From Nostocales cyanobacterium LEGE 12452 (GTDB lineage Bacteria; Cyanobacteriota; Cyanobacteriia; Cyanobacteriales; Nostocaceae), in assembly GCA_015206945.1 (NCBI GenBank), contig JADEXV010000050.1, positions 1-37,740 on the forward strand: a DNA stretch of 37,740 nucleotides, written 5' to 3'. The notes under the pieces are model-generated. The model worked only from the letters and a program-made list of their open reading frames with translations. It was not told where the DNA came from and did no database searches. A program made the translations under genes and the position numbers. The first letter of the stretch is position 1. Each line of letters starts with the position of its first letter. Below are positions 1-9,453 of this stretch, one piece after another.

Positions 1-69
1 CAACTGAGAACCGCTATATTTAACCAGACTTGGTTGAGATAATTGACAGACTAAAAATCTGTAAATATT

Positions 70-1554
70 TTATCTTTCGTCTGGTTGTAAGTTAGAAAAT
101 AAACTCTGCCAATCGATATTGACAGTATTTTCTCCCTGTTTAACCTCAAATGTGACGTTAGACGCTTTTCCTAGTTTTAGCGCTTGCACGCAAAGTTCTG
201 CCACATCCTCACGGCTGATTTTGCCTCTAATATTGTCACCTTGCTCAAATATTAATTCCTTACCACCTGCCTCTTCAGTTAAAGCACAAGGTCTAATAAT
301 TGTATAAGGAATTCCGCTTTCTCTTAAACTATCTTCTCCCTTCAACTTCCAAGTTAAAATTCCTCCCAATTGGTCATTTAATTTCACTGCTGGGGGTTCT
401 TCATCTAAATTAATGCCAGGGCGGCCGGGACGAGTGACACCTGCTGAACTGACGAGAATAAATTGTGGTAAAGTTGCCCCCCCATAAGCTTTAATTGATT
501 CCATCTGGAAAGTAAAACTACCTGGGGAAAATTTCGGATTTAAAGCGCCATCATGTTCAAATTTGCTCAACATCAGTTGGAATGAGCAAATTCTACTTTG
601 CTCAAGTGGCGGTGCATCTTTGACAGTTTTTGCTCGAAATACGGGAATCAAATCTGCAAAGGGAATATGAACATCTATCCAGGTATTAGCTACGGTGTCA
701 AAAGAATAGCTATAGCCAATACCATCCCATGTTGTATCTGTCCGTAGAAATATTTTATAGCGTTGACCATCACCTTTAACGCGCAATTTCACACCTTCAT
801 AACTAGATAAGTTGAAAGGTGGATCAAAATTCTTTGTTCTGACAGAAACAAATCCGCCAGAGTTAGCGGTGGAGACATTACCCGCAAATAAAGCTGTATT
901 TTCTACTAATTGGATATTACTGGCACTCACGCCACCCATGACAACATCATCCAGCGCTCCCCAGTTATCCTTTAATTCTGCTGATGGCTTGGTGAAATCA
1001 AATATTAGTTTTTCCTTCGCTTGGGGTAAATATTTTGCCGCCGCTTCGACTAAGTTTTTGACTCCTTGATATTCTACATTTTCGGGAGTGTCGCCAACTA
1101 TTTCTGGCTGGTAAAATTTAACACCTTGATAATATTTGGCTCTATCTGCTGTGTCTCCCTCAACTGGTTGTACGCGTACTGCTGTGCAACAAATTACAGC
1201 TTGAATATCAGCCATAACTAAAGGAGTTAAAGTTTCTGGTTGCGTGATATCCGCAACTACTAAATCGATATCATTACCAAGAATTGACCGCGCTTTGTCA
1301 ATATCTCGAACTAAAGCGCGAACTTTATAACCTTGTTGGAGCGATCGCTGCACAACTCGTTTACCGACACCACCTGTTGCACCTGCTACTAATATTACAC
1401 CCACGTTTCTTCCTCCATTGGGTCTATATTGATTATCCTTAGGACGACCTTGGATTAATTGCTGTACCCAGTTAAGGAAAGGAATTACCTCAAAGTAAGT
1501 CAGGGTTTCGATAAACCTGCCTAAGTCCCATTGAGAACGATTTTTGTCAGTCAT
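70..1554 (-). CDS. SDR/NmrA-type NAD(P)-binding protein with CIA30 domain (HCF173-like)
   Basis: 494 residues. An atypical short-chain dehydrogenase Rossmann fold begins near residue 52 with the nucleotide-binding motif GATGGVGKR. It is interrupted at about residues 183–365 by a CIA30 domain (starts LIFDFTKPSAELKDNWGAL). The fold resumes with QFILVSSAGVTRPG and ends with an NmrA-like segment (GIPYTIIRP). This split arrangement is that of plant HCF173, a chloroplast factor for psbA translation, and of its cyanobacterial relatives. A role in photosystem II biogenesis is therefore possible, but it is inference. No catalytic YxxxK is evident, so it may bind a nucleotide without catalysing a redox reaction. 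The ATG at 1554 is preceded by gagg about 8 nt upstream. It is divergent from the DUF155 gene across 229 bp that must hold both promoters. Confidence 0.85.
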   Translation of the reverse strand: MTDKNRSQWDLGRFIETLTYFEVIPFLNWVQQLIQGRPKDNQYRPNGGRNVGVILVAGATGGVGKRVVQRSLQQGYKVRALVRDIDKARSILGNDIDLVVADITQPETLTPLVMADIQAVICCTAVRVQPVEGDTADRAKYYQGVKFYQPEIVGDTPENVEYQGVKNLVEAAAKYLPQAKEKLIFDFTKPSAELKDNWGALDDVVMGGVSASNIQLVENTALFAGNVSTANSGGFVSVRTKNFDPPFNLSSYEGVKLRVKGDGQRYKIFLRTDTTWDGIGYSYSFDTVANTWIDVHIPFADLIPVFRAKTVKDAPPLEQSRICSFQLMLSKFEHDGALNPKFSPGSFTFQMESIKAYGGATLPQFILVSSAGVTRPGRPGINLDEEPPAVKLNDQLGGILTWKLKGEDSLRESGIPYTIIRPCALTEEAGGKELIFEQGDNIRGKISREDVAELCVQALKLGKASNVTFEVKQGENTVNIDWQSLFSNLQPDER

Positions 1555-1783
1555 ATTTGCGTCCTCATAACTTTATTTACTCTAACAATTTTGGAGGGAG
1601 TGTCGTTCAATTACTTGAAAAGCACTGTAATTTATTCAGGGCACAAGAGTATCTAAAACAGGGTATTGGATGTAGGGGAAAGACGAAATGGTAAGCTGAG
1701 ATTGTAGTTATTTCTGACAACAGGCATAAATTACTATCGCTACCAGAGCAGTAAAGCAGGCAGAATATAGCTTCCGGGCAACA

Positions 1784-2584
1784 ATGCAAAAACTCCTTTT
1801 TAATGACAAAGATAGATTTAGAGCGCAGGCCCTATTCCTTGGTAAAGGTATTAACTTACAGACGCTGGAGAATTACGTTTCCTTGGCGAGTATGCCAGTA
1901 TTGGTTAAAGCCGGTGAAGAAGGGTACGCAGTATTGCTGGCCTATGGTGCAGTTGTCCTGTTTAACCTTGAGCCTGGAGAAAAGGTAGCTTTTTTGACCA
2001 AACTATCCTCTCAAATTAGCGGCCCTTTTGCCGACCCAGAAACAGAAGAGGTGGAAGTTCATCTCAGTATTAGTGAGAGTGAACGAGCTAAAGAAGGAAA
2101 AATTTTACTGCATGAATTGAGTATAGAACGCTTGCAGATAGTGGCTGATATTCTCGCCAAGAGTGTTGTGTTGTCTCACTATGAAACCAGCCTAGCGACT
2201 GTATTCGATCAAATTGAACCATTTGCAGCTAGTCTTCAGCGTGAAAACAGGAGTAGACAACAAAGCCGGGAATTACTACGTCAACTTGGGACTACCCTAT
2301 TAGTTCAACATAAGATTGTAGGTCAAGTAGAAATTATCGATAAGCCGGAGTTACTCTGGGAATCTCCACAGCTAGAAAACTTATATCTGCGCTTGGAAGA
2401 TGAATACGAAATCCGTGAGCGTCACCATGCCCTAGAACGTAAACTAGAGCTAATTGCCCAAACCGCCCAAACGGTGCTGGAGTTCATGCAGCATAGCAGT
2501 AGTCAGCGAGTAGAGTGGTATGTGGTGATTTTGATTGTGGTGGAGGTTTTACTGTCACTGTACGATATCCTTTTCAAAGGCTAA
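1784..2584 (+). CDS. RMD1/YagE family protein (DUF155) with C-terminal membrane anchor
   Basis: 266 residues. The N-terminal half includes the stretch VLLAYGAVVLFNL. The C-terminal half is a charged helical region (ENRSRQQSRELLRQLG, then LYLRLEDEYEIRERHHALERKLELI). A single hydrophobic helix near the C-terminus (YVVILIVVEVLLSLYDIL) is followed by a short FKG tail. This order is typical of the DUF155 family, which includes yeast Rmd1 and human RMND1, tail-anchored proteins of poorly known function. The bacterial members have no established reaction. The upstream region shows no strong Shine-Dalgarno sequence. Family membership is recognised from the C-terminal pattern; the function is unknown. 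Confidence 0.75.
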   Translation: MQKLLFNDKDRFRAQALFLGKGINLQTLENYVSLASMPVLVKAGEEGYAVLLAYGAVVLFNLEPGEKVAFLTKLSSQISGPFADPETEEVEVHLSISESERAKEGKILLHELSIERLQIVADILAKSVVLSHYETSLATVFDQIEPFAASLQRENRSRQQSRELLRQLGTTLLVQHKIVGQVEIIDKPELLWESPQLENLYLRLEDEYEIRERHHALERKLELIAQTAQTVLEFMQHSSSQRVEWYVVILIVVEVLLSLYDILFKG

Positions 2585-2638
2585 AGCTAAATTTAGGGTT
2601 GCGCTGGCGAGGGAGCGATCGCAACTACTCAAAATTTA

Positions 2639-2782
2639 GTGCGAGAAATCGCTCCTCAGAGCGACACGATTAATAAGTTGCAAGCTCGGCTACGAACTGA
2701 AACTAGGCAGAAAAAAGCAGCGATCGCTTTGCTTGATAATGCTAACTTGAAGTATCAACTCCTTCTCAAGTCGTATATGTGA
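2639..2782 (+). pseudogene. short ORF, probably the tail of a lost gene
   Basis: The frame opens after a stop just downstream of the DUF155 gene and runs to TGA at 2780–2782, three bases before the next gene. It has no ATG; the only plausible internal start is GTG at 2639, giving 47 residues that end NLKYQLLLKSYM. The composition is protein-like (amphipathic, rich in K, R, L and Q). I do not recognise a family. It may be the 3' end of a deleted gene or a small GTG-started protein read with the pilin-like gene that follows. Confidence 0.3.
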
Positions 2783-2785
2783 GAT

Positions 2786-3307
2786 ATGACTAAACAAAAT
2801 GACCGTACCAAAGTTAACTTTAAAAGCATCTTGTTACTTGTTGGACTTGGAGGATTACCGCTTGGGATTTTAACTATTTTTATTCAAATTTCACCAAGCT
2901 GTGGCTGTAGTAATAGCAGTAAAAATATAATTGGAAGTTTTATTAGGGCCCAACAAGCATATTTTTCCGAAAAATCAGTTTTCGCTCAATCCTATAGCTT
3001 GTTAGAGCTTGGAGATGGAGATGCACCAGCAGCTACAACCCACTATCGATATTCTGTAGAAATGGGTAAGAATAAGTCATTTATATATGCAACGCCTAAA
3101 AAAGAGCTACCAACTGATTTATTGAAATTAGGTGTGACAAAAAAGGCTTTTAACAGCCTTGTAGGTGCAGTTGCTTACGATACAAAAAACAAAACTACTG
3201 TTTCAATAATCTGCCGTTCCGAGAAACAGACTTTAGATGAACCTCCCAAACCTGTTTTCAAACAAGATAAGTTTATCTGCCCTATCGGTTTTAAAACTAT
3301 CAACTAA
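2786..3307 (+). CDS. type IV pilin-like G/H family protein
   Basis: 173 residues. There is a short basic N-terminus and a hydrophobic segment at about residues 14–33 (SILLLVGLGGLPLGILTIF). Next comes a Cys-rich CGCSNSS turn and the diagnostic NIIGSFIRAQQAYFSEKSVFA block of the cyanobacterial type IV pilin-like G/H family, in which a GS-NRAQQAY-like core is followed by YSLLELG. The rest is a beta-rich pilin globular region (THYRYSVEM). The canonical prepilin-peptidase motif (G followed by FTLIE) is missing, so it may be anchored by an uncleaved helix. The ATG at 2786 lies 3 bp after the preceding short frame. Role in a pilus or secretion complex is inferred from the family only. Confidence 0.7.
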   Translation: MTKQNDRTKVNFKSILLLVGLGGLPLGILTIFIQISPSCGCSNSSKNIIGSFIRAQQAYFSEKSVFAQSYSLLELGDGDAPAATTHYRYSVEMGKNKSFIYATPKKELPTDLLKLGVTKKAFNSLVGAVAYDTKNKTTVSIICRSEKQTLDEPPKPVFKQDKFICPIGFKTIN

Positions 3308-3331
3308 GATGGGTTGATAGAAATTGCTCTA

Positions 3332-3478
3332 AGAGGTTGTTTGAAAAGTATTTCACTGTGATTTTAGACACTTTCAGATCCCCCCTAACCCCCCTTAAAA
3401 AAGTCCCCCTTTTTAAGGGGGATTTAGGGGGATCTAGAACGTTTTGTTACCGAGAAGAAAACTTTTCAAACATCCTCT
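3332..3478. repeat. MITE-like palindromic repeat
   Basis: 147 bp bounded by near-perfect 17-bp inverted repeats: agaggttgtttgaaaag on the left and cttttcaaacatcctct on the right, 16 of 17 matching. The interior holds a second palindrome of C-run and G-run arms (gatccccc … agggggatc, about 3378–3434). There is no coding potential. A matching copy of the right-hand end stands alone at 22105–22124, which supports a dispersed repeat. The autonomous element that would mobilise it is not in the window. Confidence 0.6.
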
Positions 3479-3530
3479 AAAAAGAGGGTAGTGGTAAATA
3501 TCTAGTGAAAACTGATATTTACCACTACCC
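3479..3530 (-). terminator. intrinsic terminator of the first multifunctional kinase
   Basis: A perfect 17-bp stem (gggtagtggtaaatatc at 3486–3502, its complement at 3514–3530) encloses an 11-nt loop. Read on the minus strand, it lies 19 nt past the kinase stop codon and is followed by ctcttttt. Position, stem and T-run all fit Rho-independent termination of the kinase transcript. Confidence 0.6.
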
Positions 3531-3548
3531 AGCAATGTTCTTGCGAAC

Positions 3549-6500
3549 TTACTGACAAACTGGAATACGGATTTGAAACTCCGCTCCCTCGCCGGGTTCT
3601 GAAGTGCAAGAGAGTGAACCACCATGTTTTTCGGTAACGATTTGGTAGCTAATCGACAAGCCCATACCTGTTCCTTTGCCCACAGGTTTTGTGGTAAAGA
3701 AAGGATCGAACAAGCGTCGTCGAACAGGCTCTGGTATACTCATCCCATTGTCTGCAATCCGAATTTCAATTTGATGAGCATCAATTTGTGCAGTGTAAAT
3801 AGTAATGGTTGGAGTTGTAATTTGTCCTTGATTGTCCGTTAATGACTCTTCCAAAGCATCGATCGCATTACTCAACACATTCATAAATACTTGATTTAGC
3901 TGCCCTGCATAGCATTCCACTTGAGGCAAATTACCGTAGTGTTTAATAAGCTCAATAGCGGGACGATCTGACTTAGCTTTGAGGCGATGTTGCAGAATCA
4001 TTATGGTACTGTCAATGCCCTCATGAATATTAACAGCTTTAATTTCGGCTTCGTCCATACGTGAGAAAGTTCGCAGAGAAGCGACAATTTGCCGAATTCG
4101 GTCTGCCCCAACCCACATAGAAGACAGTAGCTTCGGCAAGTCTTCTAGCACGAATTCTAGATCGATCGCCTCTGCTTCTTCCTGAATCTCTGGATGGGGA
4201 GATGGGTAATGCTTCTGGTAAAGTTCCAGCAGTCTTAGCACCTCTTGGGTGTAACTGTTGGCATGGGTCAGATTGCCAAAGATAAAATTGACTGGATTGT
4301 TGATTTCGTGAGCAACCCCAGCTACCAGTTGCCCCAAGCTTGACATTTTCTCGGTCTGCACAAGTTGAGCCTGGGTTTGTTGTAGTTTATACAGAGACTT
4401 TTCGATTTGTTCGGCTTTTTCTCGCTCTCGCGTTTCGGATGCTTGCAAAGCTGCATTTTTAGTTTCGAGTTCTTGTGATTTAGCTTCCAGTTGTTCTGAG
4501 TAAGCTTGCAGGTTAGTGTAAAGACGGGCGTTGTCGATCGCAATCGAAATTTGTGCGATCAACAGACTCAGCACATTTACCCGTTCTGGGGTAAATGCAC
4601 CAGAAATGAGATTATTTTCCAGGTAAATAATACCAGTAAACTTGCCAGAGTGAATCAGCGGCAAACACAAAATTGACTTGGATTGGTAAGTGGTGATATA
4701 AGCATCAGCCACAAAACGGGAGTCTTTAACAGCATTGTCTAAAACCAGATTGTTTCTAGTTCTTTCCACATAGTTGCATAAGGCAACTGGGAGTAAGGGT
4801 GAATTAGTTTTATCCTCTGTGTTAACAACAACGCTAACCTCCTTACCTATAACTATTCCCGTCGCTTCTAACATCCATTGATTCTCGTGCTTGGCAATAA
4901 AGTAACCTTGTTGAGCGCCAGCATTTTCGACGACAATCTTCATCAATTTTTCGAGCAGGTGAGTTAGCACCATTTCTTCTGACAGCACCTGTGCAGCTTT
5001 CATCACTGTCATAAAGTCGAGAATGTGAGCGCCTCCTGTAGTCGTAGAGCTTGTTTGAAGAGTGTGCAGGTAATTCGTTTCTATTTTTTCTGTATTTGAC
5101 CGCAAAATTAATTGCGGATAGCGTGCTTCTAAATCTTTGACTTTAGCAACAGCGCCCCAATGACCATAGGCGTAGTAAGCATTTGTCATGTAGGTTTGAG
5201 CAATCGTTTCTTTACCCCATGACAGATAAAATTTGGCTGCGAGTTCGTGGGCGATCGCTTCTTCATTGATATACTCGTTTTCTTTAGCAAGTGCGATCGC
5301 CTTGTCGTACATCTCAATGGCATCGATTTTTTCGCCTAAAATCCGATGCCGTTCTGCCTCTACCAAATAGAATTTGTGTAAATGATTCATTGGGGCATAA
5401 TCCGCCCATTTTTGGCTTTTTTCTTGATTAGCTTGGACGCGATCGAGGATAGACTTTTGCTCTGATTCTTGGGTGTTGGGATACACCGCTAGCCGCACTA
5501 AAGAATCGTAAAAATTGAATATAGGAACAAGGGGCATTCCTACCATTGCATCTAAATACTTCTCCGCTATAGCGAGATTGTCAATCGCTTCCGAGTAATT
5601 TTCAAACCAATAACAAAGCAAAAATTTGTTCAAATATATGTAGCCAACTCCCCCATTGTCATTTGCTTGCTGGTGCAGTGGCAACCTTATCTGTTCATCG
5701 CAGGCTTTACCCTTGAGAAGGCAGGGATTTTCACTTTTTCCCAGTAGATTTAAGGTAGCCTGCCAATAGATTTCTATATAATAAAGCGCTGTTTCTTGCT
5801 TGGTTTTATGAATAGCATCTCTGCTTCTTGCGATCTCTGTTTCAAGGACAGTTAGTTCTTTACCGCTAAAGTAAGCTAAACAGGAGTACTGGAATAGACT
5901 ATAGCCTGCATATTCTAAATCTCCTGTTTCCATTCCGCTAGAGTGACCTGACAGCAAAGGCTCTAAGGTTTCTCTCAGATGCTCTTTCCAATGTCGGATA
6001 AATAGATTTACGATGAAAACTGTCTTGGCTTTGATTTCTTGAGCATTTAACTTTGATACTAGATTTAAAGCCAACTGACCAAATTTATAACCCGAATCAA
6101 TATCTCCCACAATGGCACAAAGAAGAAAACCATAATTGGCATAAGCAAAGGGAGAAACGGCAGCATTACCATATTCGACGGATAATTGTACTTGTTTGCA
6201 CACCGTCAAGGGCAACAGTGCAGGAGCAACAATATATGCAGGAGCAAAGATACTTGACAAAAGTCTAATGGCTGCTAACTTATAGTGATCGCTCATTTGA
6301 GGTAGCTCAATTAAATCCTCAATTCGCCTTCCACTCAAAATTGCCGCAGTGTCCGCCAATCCTTGCCCAATATCTGACGCGTTCGGTTCTTGAGGAAACT
6401 CCACCCCTAACAGCTTTAAAACTTGTAGCGCTGTGTTAACCGCTTCTAGTAGCCTGTTCTGCGCCATATAAGCTTGCATCTGGACTTCATACACTTTAAT

Positions 6501-9017
6501 TTTGTCCAGTAGCGTCACAGCACGGCTTTGTACGATCTCAAACAATCTCTGCATTTCTTCAAAATCACCGCTCAAAAAAGCTGCCTCTGCCGCTTCTGAG
6601 TGCAGTGCTAATGTCAGTTCATATTCACACTTCCAGCTTTCTTCTGCTAACAATCCCAAAGCAACTTGCAAATATTTGATGGCGGAATCGTGGGCTGTGG
6701 CTGCCTTTGCTCTCTGACCGGCGATGAGGTTTAGTTCTGCAAGTTGATATTTTTCTGTTTCAGATATCAGTAAATCAGTACCGTAATTGAGTTGATTAAC
6801 TAAAGCAAATATATTTTCTTTGCGTTCTTCTGGTGTCGTATTTTGCAGCAATAATTGACCAATTTTCAGATGCGTTGCTTGCTTGCGATCGTCGGGAATT
6901 AGAGAATACGCCGCTTGCTGTACGCGGTCATGTAAAAACTTGTAATCAACTTTGACATCAGTTAAATTAATTCCGTCAGATTCTTCCTGACTAAAGACTA
7001 AGGGAATTTTGTAATCCTGATTTAACGGCAGAATTAACCCAGCTTGCAGGGCTGACCACAATTGCGCCGCAGTGGTTAGAGAAGATGCTTCGTTGACGAT
7101 CGCTAATACATCTAAGTTAAAAGTATTACCAATACAAGCAGCCAGTTTCAGAACTTGTTGCGTTTCTAATGAGAGTTTGCGAATATTTCTCGCTGTCAGT
7201 TCAACAACATTCAGATCGGTAATACCAATCGCTTGAATATGTTGAATATTCCATTGCCATACTCCTGAATGGAAGTCGTATGTTAACAAGTCTTCTTGGT
7301 GTAGGGTTTTCAGGAGTTGTGTTAAGAAGAAGGGGTTTCCTCCAGTTTTGTGGAATAGTAATTCTGCTAGTGGCTGACTGTGTTCTATGTGATTCAATGT
7401 ATCGCCAATTAACGCTTCCACATCCGTTAACTGCAATGATGACAAGACGATGTTATTCACCACCGCACCAGAAGATTGAATTTTGGACAAACTCATCATC
7501 AATGGATGGGTGGGCGACACTTCGTTATCACGATATGCCCCGATTAGCAATAAATATTTGCGCTCAGTATCCGTCATCAATAACTCAATTAAGTTCAATG
7601 ATGCCGAATCTGCCCACTGCAAGTCATCCAGAAAGACAACTAAGGGATGGTCTTGGTTCGTGAATACCCCAATGAATTGCCCAAAAACGCGATTGAAACG
7701 GTTTTGAGATTCTGTCGCTCCCAATTGTGTTACAGGTGGCTGAGTACCAATAATGAGTTCGACTTCGGGAATCACATCAATAATGACTTGCCCGTTTTCT
7801 CCCAACGCGGTTAACAGTTTCTCTTTCCACCCTTGGATTTGGGCAACGCTTTCGGTGAGTAATTGCTGACTCAAAGATTGGAACGCCTGAATCAACGATG
7901 TGTATGGAATATTGCGCTTGAACTGGTCAAACTTGCCTGCAATGAAATAACCCCTTGCCCCGACAATTGGTTTATGAACTTCATTGACGACACTCGTCTT
8001 GCCAATGCCCGAATAACCAGAGACGAGCATAAGTTCGCTGCTACCACCTGCCACACGCTCAAATGCAGTCATTAATGTTGCGACTTCTGCTTCGCGTCCG
8101 TAGAGTTGTTGTCCAATCAAAAAATGCCCAGATTTATCCTGTCTCCCTGGTACGAAGTTTTCAATTTTGCCAATCACTTGAAGTTGAAACAAGCATTCCT
8201 CTAAATCCGCTTTCAGTCCCCAAGCGCTTTGATACCGCTCCTCTGCTGTTTTCGCTAACAGTTTCAAAATAATTGCACTAATCGCCTCTGGCACATCTTC
8301 CAGAACACGGCACACGGTTTCACTACAGGGTGCGACTGGCATTTTGGCGATGTGACAGTGGATCAACTCCATCGGGTCATTAGCATGAAACGGCAGCGTG
8401 CCTGTTAGCATTTCATACAAGGTGACACCCAACGAGTAGAAGTCGGTGCGATAGTCGCACACCCGGTTCATTCTGCCTGTTTGCTCAGGCGACATATAGG
8501 CAAGAGTACCTTCAAGCAAATTAGGATTGCTTAAGGTGGGATTTTCGCGATCGAGGCGGGAGGAGATACTGAAGTCAATCAGTTTTATTTCTCCTGATTC
8601 GGGATTAATTAGAATATTGTGCGGCTTAATATCTTTATGTATAATTTTTTGGGCGTGTAGCTCTCCTAAAGTGTGCGCCAAATTAATCGCCACCTTGAGA
8701 AAAGTAATCAAAGTAGTTTTTTGAGTTGCAATCATTTCTTTGAGCAAGCAACCTGGAATATCTTCTAAAACCAAAGCCAAACCATGCTGATAATTCTTTA
8801 ACTCGTAGGCTTTAACAATGCCAGGAATTTGCAGTGGCTCAATGATTTGATATTCGTGACGCAGCCGAGCCACATCTTCTAGAGGGGGATGTTCGCACAG
8901 AAGAGTTTTGATCACCACAGAGACATTATCGGTTTCTCGCCGTCCACGATAAATGACGGTTTTACTACCGGAGTGAAGGGTTTCGAGGAGTTGATAACCA
9001 GATAAAGTAGCTGTCAT
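3549..9017 (-). CDS. trifunctional Ser/Thr kinase / AAA ATPase / GAF sensor histidine kinase
   Basis: 1,822 residues, counted from the ATG at 9017; an in-frame TTG 15 nt upstream is less likely. In order: a Hanks-type Ser/Thr kinase (about 5–280) with HKDIKPHNILI, DFS in place of DFG, and an SPEQTGR activation segment; an AAA/STAND-type ATPase with Walker A GYSGIGKTS (about 335–345) and Walker B VVFLDDLQWAD; a long helical, TPR-like middle; a GAF domain (about 1350–1510); a coiled coil; and a histidine kinase with H-box GVAHEINNP (His about 1570), N-box QVFMNVLSNAIDAL and G2 box GKGTGMGLS. The G1 box reads DNGMSIPE, with Ser at about 1760 where Gly is usual. The Hstk family integrates Ser/Thr and His phosphorylation; the signal sensed here is unknown. 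No partner response regulator is adjacent. A close paralogue lies at 23450–28888. Confidence 0.93.
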   Translation of the reverse strand: MTATLSGYQLLETLHSGSKTVIYRGRRETDNVSVVIKTLLCEHPPLEDVARLRHEYQIIEPLQIPGIVKAYELKNYQHGLALVLEDIPGCLLKEMIATQKTTLITFLKVAINLAHTLGELHAQKIIHKDIKPHNILINPESGEIKLIDFSISSRLDRENPTLSNPNLLEGTLAYMSPEQTGRMNRVCDYRTDFYSLGVTLYEMLTGTLPFHANDPMELIHCHIAKMPVAPCSETVCRVLEDVPEAISAIILKLLAKTAEERYQSAWGLKADLEECLFQLQVIGKIENFVPGRQDKSGHFLIGQQLYGREAEVATLMTAFERVAGGSSELMLVSGYSGIGKTSVVNEVHKPIVGARGYFIAGKFDQFKRNIPYTSLIQAFQSLSQQLLTESVAQIQGWKEKLLTALGENGQVIIDVIPEVELIIGTQPPVTQLGATESQNRFNRVFGQFIGVFTNQDHPLVVFLDDLQWADSASLNLIELLMTDTERKYLLLIGAYRDNEVSPTHPLMMSLSKIQSSGAVVNNIVLSSLQLTDVEALIGDTLNHIEHSQPLAELLFHKTGGNPFFLTQLLKTLHQEDLLTYDFHSGVWQWNIQHIQAIGITDLNVVELTARNIRKLSLETQQVLKLAACIGNTFNLDVLAIVNEASSLTTAAQLWSALQAGLILPLNQDYKIPLVFSQEESDGINLTDVKVDYKFLHDRVQQAAYSLIPDDRKQATHLKIGQLLLQNTTPEERKENIFALVNQLNYGTDLLISETEKYQLAELNLIAGQRAKAATAHDSAIKYLQVALGLLAEESWKCEYELTLALHSEAAEAAFLSGDFEEMQRLFEIVQSRAVTLLDKIKVYEVQMQAYMAQNRLLEAVNTALQVLKLLGVEFPQEPNASDIGQGLADTAAILSGRRIEDLIELPQMSDHYKLAAIRLLSSIFAPAYIVAPALLPLTVCKQVQLSVEYGNAAVSPFAYANYGFLLCAIVGDIDSGYKFGQLALNLVSKLNAQEIKAKTVFIVNLFIRHWKEHLRETLEPLLSGHSSGMETGDLEYAGYSLFQYSCLAYFSGKELTVLETEIARSRDAIHKTKQETALYYIEIYWQATLNLLGKSENPCLLKGKACDEQIRLPLHQQANDNGGVGYIYLNKFLLCYWFENYSEAIDNLAIAEKYLDAMVGMPLVPIFNFYDSLVRLAVYPNTQESEQKSILDRVQANQEKSQKWADYAPMNHLHKFYLVEAERHRILGEKIDAIEMYDKAIALAKENEYINEEAIAHELAAKFYLSWGKETIAQTYMTNAYYAYGHWGAVAKVKDLEARYPQLILRSNTEKIETNYLHTLQTSSTTTGGAHILDFMTVMKAAQVLSEEMVLTHLLEKLMKIVVENAGAQQGYFIAKHENQWMLEATGIVIGKEVSVVVNTEDKTNSPLLPVALCNYVERTRNNLVLDNAVKDSRFVADAYITTYQSKSILCLPLIHSGKFTGIIYLENNLISGAFTPERVNVLSLLIAQISIAIDNARLYTNLQAYSEQLEAKSQELETKNAALQASETREREKAEQIEKSLYKLQQTQAQLVQTEKMSSLGQLVAGVAHEINNPVNFIFGNLTHANSYTQEVLRLLELYQKHYPSPHPEIQEEAEAIDLEFVLEDLPKLLSSMWVGADRIRQIVASLRTFSRMDEAEIKAVNIHEGIDSTIMILQHRLKAKSDRPAIELIKHYGNLPQVECYAGQLNQVFMNVLSNAIDALEESLTDNQGQITTPTITIYTAQIDAHQIEIRIADNGMSIPEPVRRRLFDPFFTTKPVGKGTGMGLSISYQIVTEKHGGSLSCTSEPGEGAEFQIRIPVCQ

Positions 9018-9453
9018 TGTTTTTTCTTGCAATATTAAGCATTCTTAATTTGCCCATGCAAGTTTAGCTTTGTAACATATGAGACAAAAATAAGCATATT
9101 TTTACGAGATGTTACATAACTATTTTGGGTTAAAAGTGTATATTATAACTTGATTTTCACGGTGTTTTACGTGTTTTTCACTTGTTATGAAGGTAACGCT
9201 TATCTGATCGCAGCCGCAGGTGAAGAGATGGCACAACGAATCATATCATTTGCGGTTAAAGACTTATCATTAAGACCGCAGAGGGGCAGAGGGGAGGCTT
9301 TCTGGGGCAGGTTTTTTTGATTAGACAAATTTTTGGGAGTTTTAAAACCAAAACCATTGTCTGAGAACTTAAAACTAGGTTCAATAATTGAGAACATTCT
9401 CAACTATTTATCGAAAGCCTAAAAGCCTGCTCTTGAAAGCAGAGGGGAGGGTG
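9018..9453. other. non-coding region upstream of the first multifunctional kinase
   Basis: 436 bp without a convincing gene. It should contain the promoter of the minus-strand kinase. A TATAAT-like -10 occurs on that strand at 9142–9147, but no clear -35 partner is present. At 9277–9297 and 9440–9451 there are G-rich cagagggg repeats of the kind found between cyanobacterial genes. An ATG frame at 9200–9403 overlaps these repeats and I do not consider it real. Confidence 0.4.

Noticed and set aside
7280..7663. 127-codon plus-strand frame inside the kinase gene
   Set aside because: It is antisense to the conserved ATPase domain; a shadow of a well-supported gene.
9200..9403. 67-codon minus-strand frame upstream of the first kinase
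   Set aside because: It is partly made of cagagggg intergenic repeats and has no recognisable domain.
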